Shown here: one piece after another, positions 42,561 to 47,105 of the stretch
How the letters are laid out: each line of letters opens with the position of its first letter
Numbering within the stretch: position 1 is the stretch's first letter
Assembly: GCA_002067235.1 (NCBI GenBank)
Contig: MVQP01000014.1
Coordinates: forward strand, 1-47,105
DNA length: 47,105 bases
DNA from: Syntrophorhabdus sp. PtaB.Bin047
Lineage (GTDB): Bacteria > Desulfobacterota > Syntrophorhabdia > Syntrophorhabdales > Syntrophorhabdaceae
Direction of reading: 5' to 3'
Notes under the pieces: generated by a model
Databases searched by the model: none
Told to the model about the DNA's origin: nothing
Seen by the model: the letters and a program-made list of their open reading frames with translations, nothing else
Made by a program: the position numbers and the translations under genes

Positions 42561-43064
42561 ATGCCTTTAACGCCGTGGAAATCCATGTGGGAGACGAAGT
42601 TCCCCTCCCTCAGGGAAGAGATGGACCGGGTGTTCGAGGAATTCTTTGGCGAAGCCGGTTTTCCAACCCTTCGCGAGGCCGACTGGCTTCCGTCGGTTGA
42701 CGTGGTGGAAACGAAAGGCGACATCGTTGTTATCATGGACATACCGGCGATAGATCCGGCGGAAGTGAATATCACCATCCTCGAGGACAAGCTGACCGTC
42801 GAGGGTGAACGAAAACGGGATAAGAAATTCAGCGAGGAAGAATATTGCCGCTCCGAAAGGGTGCATGGGTCCTTCCTGAGGAGCGTCCAGCTCCCTGGGG
42901 ACGTCATCGGGGAGAAGGCTTCCGCCACATACACCGGGGGAGTTCTCACGATCACGATGCCCAAATCACTAAGGCCGGAGGCGAGAGAGATAAAGGTCAG
43001 CGTACAGGGGGCGCGTCCCGTCAAGACATCGGTCCGCGCCAGGCAACGGAGGAAAAAGATATGA
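42561..43064 (+). CDS. Hsp20/alpha-crystallin small heat-shock protein
   Basis: About 167 aa with an alpha-crystallin domain over residues ~45-140. DWLPSVDVVETKGDIVVIMD starts the beta sandwich; KLTVEGERKRDKKFSEEEY and SFLRSVQLPGDV follow; TYTGGVLTITMPKS is the conserved GxLxITxPK end. It holds unfolding proteins in a refoldable state. The C-terminal tail is very basic (VRARQRRKKI), which is unusual. ATG 42561 has a CAGGAGG site. The stop overlaps the next ATG (ATGA). Confidence 0.93.
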   Translation: MPLTPWKSMWETKFPSLREEMDRVFEEFFGEAGFPTLREADWLPSVDVVETKGDIVVIMDIPAIDPAEVNITILEDKLTVEGERKRDKKFSEEEYCRSERVHGSFLRSVQLPGDVIGEKASATYTGGVLTITMPKSLRPEAREIKVSVQGARPVKTSVRARQRRKKI

Positions 43065-43279
43065 AAGAGAAGGTCGAGCAGGTGCTTGAGAAGATCAGAC
43101 CCCTCCTGCAGAGGGACGGGGGAGACATTCAGCTTATCGATGTAGTCGACGGCGTCGTGAAGGTTAAGCTGCAGGGCGCGTGCGGAAGCTGTCCCATGAG
43201 CATGATGACCCTGAAGATGGGCGTGGAGAAACAGCTCAAACAGGAGATCCCGGAGGTGAAAGAGGTCGTTTCCGTTTGA
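43061..43279 (+). CDS. NifU C-terminal-domain Fe-S scaffold protein
   Basis: 72 aa, the size of a stand-alone NifU_C/Nfu protein. VLEKIRPLLQRDGGDIQLID is the conserved N-terminal part, and GACGSCPMSMMTLKMGVEK holds the CxxC that binds a transient Fe-S cluster. It delivers clusters to target enzymes, useful in an anaerobe rich in Fe-S proteins. It begins inside the Hsp20 stop (ATGA), so the two are translated together. Confidence 0.92.
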   Translation: MKEKVEQVLEKIRPLLQRDGGDIQLIDVVDGVVKVKLQGACGSCPMSMMTLKMGVEKQLKQEIPEVKEVVSV

Positions 43280-43339
43280 GGAACCCCACAATATACCACT
43301 TGAAGGGTGGATCGACGGATCTGAAAGGTCCGGTTCAGA

Positions 43340-44704
43340 ATGTCTCCTGAAAAACGTCTGATCATCATTGATGATGAAGGAACTCTGCTCGCCGTGCTCC
43401 AGGAGTTCCTGCAGCAGTTCGGACTCAAGGTCTACACCTACCAGAGTATGCCGGACCTTCACAGAGAACTCGACGACAAGAGGCCTCATGCCGTTCTGTG
43501 CGACATTGTTCTTCCCGGCGTCTCGGGAATAGAGATCCTCAAGGAAATAAAGAAGATCGATCGCCGCATACCTGTCATCATGATGACGGGGTACGCGGAG
43601 GAAAAGGAAAGGCTCGAATCGTTGAGCAACGGAGCCTATGCCCTGCTCACAAAGCCCTTCAAGAGTTTCGAGGAACTCTACCACATCGTCAACAACAGCA
43701 TGGACCATTACAGGGAGGTACTCAGGACCGAGGAACTGACGGCCCAGGTGGAGGAGCGTTTCCGCCGCGAGAAGATCAACATCCTCGAGCTGGAATTCCT
43801 GAAGAATCTCCAGCGCATGATAGGCGAGACCGGGGACCCTGCATTCGTGCTCAGAAACGCGCACACGCTGCTCGGAAGTTTCCTCGACTTCCAGTTCTTC
43901 GGTACGATGCTCGTGGGCGGGCAGGAGGCTGACATACACATCTTCCCCGAGACCGGCCTCGACCCGGAACTCCAGCGGTTGATGGTCTCCGTGCTCGCGG
44001 GCTGGAGCGGCAGCCAGCCGGGACAAGGCTTTCCCGGCACCGCCTCGGTCGTTTCGGAACTCCGGGCCGCCAACCGGCTTTACGGCTATGCTGCGCTGTA
44101 CAGGCAGGAACCGTTCAACGAGGAGGAAACGTCCATATTCACCCGCTTCTGTTCCCACATAGCCCTCACTCTGGAGAAGATAGGCCTTTTCGAAGAGATC
44201 AGGAATCTGTCCCGCCATGACGGGTTGACGGGCGTTTTCAACCATGCCTGTATCGTCGGTGAGCTCGCGGCCGAGATAGAGCGGGCGAAACGCTATGACT
44301 CCCCCTTTTCAGTCATCCTCTTCGATGTTGACGACTTCAAGCTCGTCAATGACCGGTACGGCCATCTGGCTGGCGACCAGGTCCTGAAGGGCATCACGCG
44401 CACCATGAAGGATAACCTGAGAAACATCGACAGGCTGGGCAGGTACGGCGGAGAGGAGTTTCTCGTCATCCTTCCGGAGACCGGTCTCGACAAGGCCCTC
44501 GTAGTGGCGGAGCGGTTGCGCGCCGCGGTGGCGGGTACCGTCATCGACTCCGGCGACGATCGTATCCATATCACAGTGAGCGCCGGGCTGGCTTCATACG
44601 CCCCGGGACAGCTGGAAAAGGACCTCATCAAGGATGCCGACGACAACCTGTATCGGGCAAAGTCGGAAGGGAAGAACAGGACATACCATGAAGACTTACG
44701 ATGA
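43340..44704 (+). CDS. Receiver-GGDEF response regulator (diguanylate cyclase)
   Basis: 454 aa. An N-terminal receiver (LIIIDDEGTLLAVL, AVLCDIVLPGVSG, ALLTKPFKSFEEL) is followed by a coiled region and a GAF-like segment (~145-285). The GGDEF domain (~290-454) has GVFNHACIVGEL, DVDDFKLVNDRYGHLAGD and the active-site YGGEEFLVILPETG. Upstream, RNIDRLGR supplies the RxxD inhibitory site five residues before GGEEF, so product feedback is likely. It should make c-di-GMP when phosphorylated. No partner kinase is adjacent. Its end overlaps the M20 peptidase gene. Confidence 0.92.
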   Translation: MSPEKRLIIIDDEGTLLAVLQEFLQQFGLKVYTYQSMPDLHRELDDKRPHAVLCDIVLPGVSGIEILKEIKKIDRRIPVIMMTGYAEEKERLESLSNGAYALLTKPFKSFEELYHIVNNSMDHYREVLRTEELTAQVEERFRREKINILELEFLKNLQRMIGETGDPAFVLRNAHTLLGSFLDFQFFGTMLVGGQEADIHIFPETGLDPELQRLMVSVLAGWSGSQPGQGFPGTASVVSELRAANRLYGYAALYRQEPFNEEETSIFTRFCSHIALTLEKIGLFEEIRNLSRHDGLTGVFNHACIVGELAAEIERAKRYDSPFSVILFDVDDFKLVNDRYGHLAGDQVLKGITRTMKDNLRNIDRLGRYGGEEFLVILPETGLDKALVVAERLRAAVAGTVIDSGDDRIHITVSAGLASYAPGQLEKDLIKDADDNLYRAKSEGKNRTYHEDLR

Positions 44705-46001
44705 CGCGGTCTCTATCATCAGGGAATTTATACGCATAGACACGACGAATCCACCGGGGAGAGAGGAAGCGGCGGCGGTCTTTCTCGAAGACATCCTCAA
44801 GCGGGAAGGACTGCACGCAGAGATACATGCGGCTGCGCCTATGCGGGCGAACATCATCTCCCGTATCAAGGGCAGGGAGAAGGGGAAACCCATCATCCTC
44901 CTCGGCCACACCGATGTCGTACCTGCCAGGGAGGAGGAATGGACGGTCCATCCCTTTGGCGGGGACGTAAAAGATGGTTATATCTACGGCAGGGGAGCCA
45001 TAGACATGAAGGCACAGGTGATATGCCAGCTCCTTGCCTTTGTGGATCTGGCGCGGCGGGGCGTTGTCCCGAAGAGAGATATCATTTTCCTCGCCACATG
45101 CGACGAAGAGGTGGGCGGGGCAAACGGAATGGAGTTCATGCTCGACAGGATACCGGAGCTCAAGGACGCATCCTTCGTCCTGAGCGAGGGCGGCTGCCTC
45201 ATCGAGGAGGACGGGTTTATCCATGCCCAGGTGTCGGTGACGGAGAAGAAACTGAGCCAGTTCGTCGTGAAGGCAAAAGGCACCGGAGGACATGGGTCCA
45301 TGCCTCACGGAGATAACGCCAACGAAAAGATCATCGAGGCTTCACACCGGATACTCTCCCACAGGTGGCCCCTCAAGGCGACGCCGATAACCTCGGCCTA
45401 TCTCGGGGGCATACTCGGGGGACGAAGGATAGGGGGAGCGAGGTTCCCCGGCCTGAAGGATGCCCTGAACGCGCCGAAATGGAGGCGCCTCTTCGAGAGC
45501 AATGAGATATACAACGCGATCCTCAGGAACACGGTGACACTCACCATACTTAAGGGGGGCGAGAAGGTCAACGTCATTCCGGCCGAGTCTTCGGCGACTT
45601 TCGACGCCAGACTCCTTCCCGCCGAGACCCACGAAAGGTTCTTCAGGAAGGTGCGGCAGCTCGCGGGAAAGGATGTCGTCATAGAACGGATCGGAGAGAA
45701 GATCAGCGAACCCGGGCCGTCACGATACAACACGGTCTATTTTCAGGGCGTGAGGAACTGCATCACGTCACTGAAAGGGGACATCCCTGTTCTTCCTTTT
45801 GTCACGACGGGGGCCACGGACCTCAGATACTTCAGGGACATCGGCGTTCCCGCTTACGGCTTCTTCCCCGTCACCCTCACAAAGGAAGAGCACATGAAGA
45901 TGCACGGCAAGGATGAGAGGATATCCCTTGAGAATATTAGAGAAGGATTGGAAGGGTGCAAAAGCATCGTAAATTTCCTGGCGTCGGGTAGCGTTCCGTA
46001 A
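44688..46001 (+). CDS. M20-family metallopeptidase/deacylase
   Basis: 437 aa. ILLGHTDVVPAREEEWTVHP carries the first zinc-binding His and Asp. GRGAIDMKAQVICQ gives the bridging Asp, and FLATCDEEVGGANGMEF gives the catalytic Glu pair. The inserted dimerisation domain (GHGSMPHGDNANEKI onward) and a C-terminal zinc His (LTKEEHMKMHGKDERI) follow. This is the ArgE/DapE/CPG2 group, acting on N-acyl amino acids or dipeptides; the sequence does not decide the substrate. ATG 44688 starts inside the end of the diguanylate cyclase gene (17-base overlap). Confidence 0.9.
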   Translation: MKTYDDAVSIIREFIRIDTTNPPGREEAAAVFLEDILKREGLHAEIHAAAPMRANIISRIKGREKGKPIILLGHTDVVPAREEEWTVHPFGGDVKDGYIYGRGAIDMKAQVICQLLAFVDLARRGVVPKRDIIFLATCDEEVGGANGMEFMLDRIPELKDASFVLSEGGCLIEEDGFIHAQVSVTEKKLSQFVVKAKGTGGHGSMPHGDNANEKIIEASHRILSHRWPLKATPITSAYLGGILGGRRIGGARFPGLKDALNAPKWRRLFESNEIYNAILRNTVTLTILKGGEKVNVIPAESSATFDARLLPAETHERFFRKVRQLAGKDVVIERIGEKISEPGPSRYNTVYFQGVRNCITSLKGDIPVLPFVTTGATDLRYFRDIGVPAYGFFPVTLTKEEHMKMHGKDERISLENIREGLEGCKSIVNFLASGSVP

Positions 46002-46010
46002 CGATATTTC

Positions 46011-46040
46011 TTGACAAAGGGTGTTTAATCTGTCGAAAAT
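46011..46040 (+). promoter_or_regulatory. Sigma-70-type promoter of iorA
   Basis: A perfect TTGACA at 46011-46016, an 18-base spacer and GAAAAT at 46035-46040 (4/6). The surrounding 46002-46090 is markedly AT-rich compared with the coding regions. Confidence 0.5.
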
Positions 46041-46151
46041 AATACGTGAATTCATTAACAAGCCTTAGTTAAAATACAAGAAAAATCGTTCCAAAGGAGG
46101 TGAAGTAATTAGTCACTCAAAATCCAGGCGATACGCCATTATGGGGGTAGT

Positions 46152-47105
46152 ATGAAAGAAATAATGCAAGGAAACGCAGCAATTGCAAGAGGTGCCTGGG
46201 AAGCTGGTGTGAAAGTCGCTGCCGCATATCCCGGAACACCGAGCAGTGAGATCCTCAAAGACGTGGCCGATACGTACCCGGAGATCTACGCTGAATGGTC
46301 ACCCAACGAAATGGTGGCGGTCCAGGTAGCAGCGGGCGCGGCCCTTGCCGGCGCGAGAGCGATGGCATCCATGAAGCACGTCGGCATGAACGTTGCGTCA
46401 GACGCCCTGATGACCCTTGCCTACACGGGTATCAAGGGTGGTCTCATGATCGTCGTGGCGGACGATCCCAACGTCCACAGTTCCCAGAACGAGCAGGACA
46501 GCCGCAACTGGGCCCGTTTCGGCAAGGTTCCCATGCTGGAACCGGGCGACGCCCAGGAATGCCTTGATTTCACGAAGGCCGCCTTCGACATCAGTGAAAA
46601 GTTCGACACCCCCGTTCTCCTGAGAACGGTGACAAGGATCGCTCACGCCGATTCACTCGTCCAGACGGGCAAGAGGGTCGAATCCAAGATACCTCTCGGC
46701 CTCGACCCGAAAGAGGCGCCGAAGTACGTCATGGTCCCCGCCCATGTGAGGCCGAGAAGAAAGGCCGTCGAAGAGCGCATGAGGAAACTGGAAGCCTTTG
46801 CGGACAAGACGAAGCTCAACAAGATGGAGATCAACTCCAAGAGCGTGGGCATCATTGCCAGCGGTTCCGCCTACATGTATGCCAAGGAAGTCTTTCCGGA
46901 ATACTCCTTCCTGAAGCTCGGCATGGTGTGGCCGCTTCCGAAGAAAATGATCGCGGACTTCTTCAAACAGGTGAAGAAGGTCATGATCATCGAAGAGCTC
47001 GACCCCTTCTTTGAAACAGAGATCAAGGCCATGGGCTACAAGATCTTCCATGGCAAGGACATCATCCCCAACATGTACGAGCTCTCACCGGAGATCGTCG
47101 AGCAG
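46152..47105 (+). CDS. iorA: Indolepyruvate:ferredoxin oxidoreductase alpha subunit (partial)
   Basis: The first 318 codons of a gene that continues beyond the window. MKEIMQGNAAIARGAWEAGV begins it; AAAYPGTPSSEILKDVADT and WSPNEMVAVQVAAGAALAGA are the pyruvate-oxidoreductase-like domain I motifs; MIVVADDPNVHSSQNEQDSR is typical of IorA. The full protein is about 600 aa with TPP and ferredoxin domains at the C terminus, not seen here. It oxidises aryl pyruvates to acyl-CoA with ferredoxin, a marker of anaerobic amino-acid or aromatic metabolism. ATG 46152 is the only plausible start. A strong AAAGGAGGTGA at 46093 lies too far upstream to be its own ribosome site. Confidence 0.93.
   Translation, partial: MKEIMQGNAAIARGAWEAGVKVAAAYPGTPSSEILKDVADTYPEIYAEWSPNEMVAVQVAAGAALAGARAMASMKHVGMNVASDALMTLAYTGIKGGLMIVVADDPNVHSSQNEQDSRNWARFGKVPMLEPGDAQECLDFTKAAFDISEKFDTPVLLRTVTRIAHADSLVQTGKRVESKIPLGLDPKEAPKYVMVPAHVRPRRKAVEERMRKLEAFADKTKLNKMEINSKSVGIIASGSAYMYAKEVFPEYSFLKLGMVWPLPKKMIADFFKQVKKVMIIEELDPFFETEIKAMGYKIFHGKDIIPNMYELSPEIVEQ

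Noticed and set aside
42542..44245. A 567-codon open frame on the minus strand
   Set aside because: It runs antisense across three real genes (Hsp20, NifU-C, receiver-GGDEF) and includes their intergenic gaps; no domain is visible.

Overview
The window reads as chromosome of an anaerobic Gram-negative bacterium with fairly high GC. Indolepyruvate:ferredoxin oxidoreductase (iorA), a PflX-like radical SAM protein, an Fe-S-type PurF and abundant two-component and chemosensory genes point to Desulfobacterota (old Deltaproteobacteria), perhaps a Syntrophorhabdus-like lineage. That placement is inference from gene content, not from a marker gene. I see no rRNA, tRNA, CRISPR array, phage gene or transposase.

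Region 1 (41-18155, all + strand) is a tightly packed surface-polysaccharide locus: a MurJ/MviN-type flippase, two UDP-GlcNAc 4,6-dehydratases (one soluble and FnlA/WbjB-like, one membrane-bound and WbpM-like), SDR reductases, two UDP-GlcNAc 2-epimerases, four GT4 glycosyltransferase modules, a GT39-type membrane transferase, a methyltransferase and two phosphoglycosyl transferase (PGT) modules. One PGT stands alone and one is fused behind a GT4 domain. The enzyme set predicts a glycan containing a D-QuiNAc/D-FucNAc-type primer, an L-configured 6-deoxy-HexNAc and possibly ManNAc. Many starts are non-ATG and many genes overlap by a few bases.

Region 2 (18186-26511) is housekeeping: engB (+); a minus-strand operon macro-domain protein, purF, pyrE; then recG and pyk (+); then a eukaryote-like UDP-sugar pyrophosphorylase (-).

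Region 3 (26645-32131, +) is a chemosensory-type cluster without cheA or cheW: cheY, cheX, a 605-aa soluble receptor-like protein with two degenerate MCP tips and a CheZ-like D-x3-Q motif, a second cheY, cheR and cheB. A sigma-28-like promoter precedes the first cheY.

Region 4 (32215-40866, -) is regulatory: a hybrid PAS histidine kinase, a receiver plus zinc-ribbon protein, a doubtful AT-richer ORF behind a pair of palindromic operators, an NtrC-type regulator, a winged-helix-like protein, a composite nucleotide cyclase (active plus degenerate cyclase domains, zinc knuckle, TPRs, C-terminal membrane anchor) and a GGQ release-factor-like protein.

Region 5 (41021-47105) is mixed: a small lipoprotein, a PflX-like radical SAM protein, a DUF4177-like protein, Hsp20, a NifU-C Fe-S scaffold, a receiver-GGDEF diguanylate cyclase, an M20 peptidase and the 5' part of iorA, which runs off the window.

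Across regions 2-4, six intergenic sites carry tandem degenerate heptamers (GGTNATR, GTTTCAG or GTTCAAG types). Several are arranged as long imperfect hairpins next to stop codons. They resemble in principle the heptanucleotide STRR repeats of cyanobacteria and are the most unusual non-coding signal here. The chemosensory receptor-like protein and the composite cyclase are the most unusual proteins.
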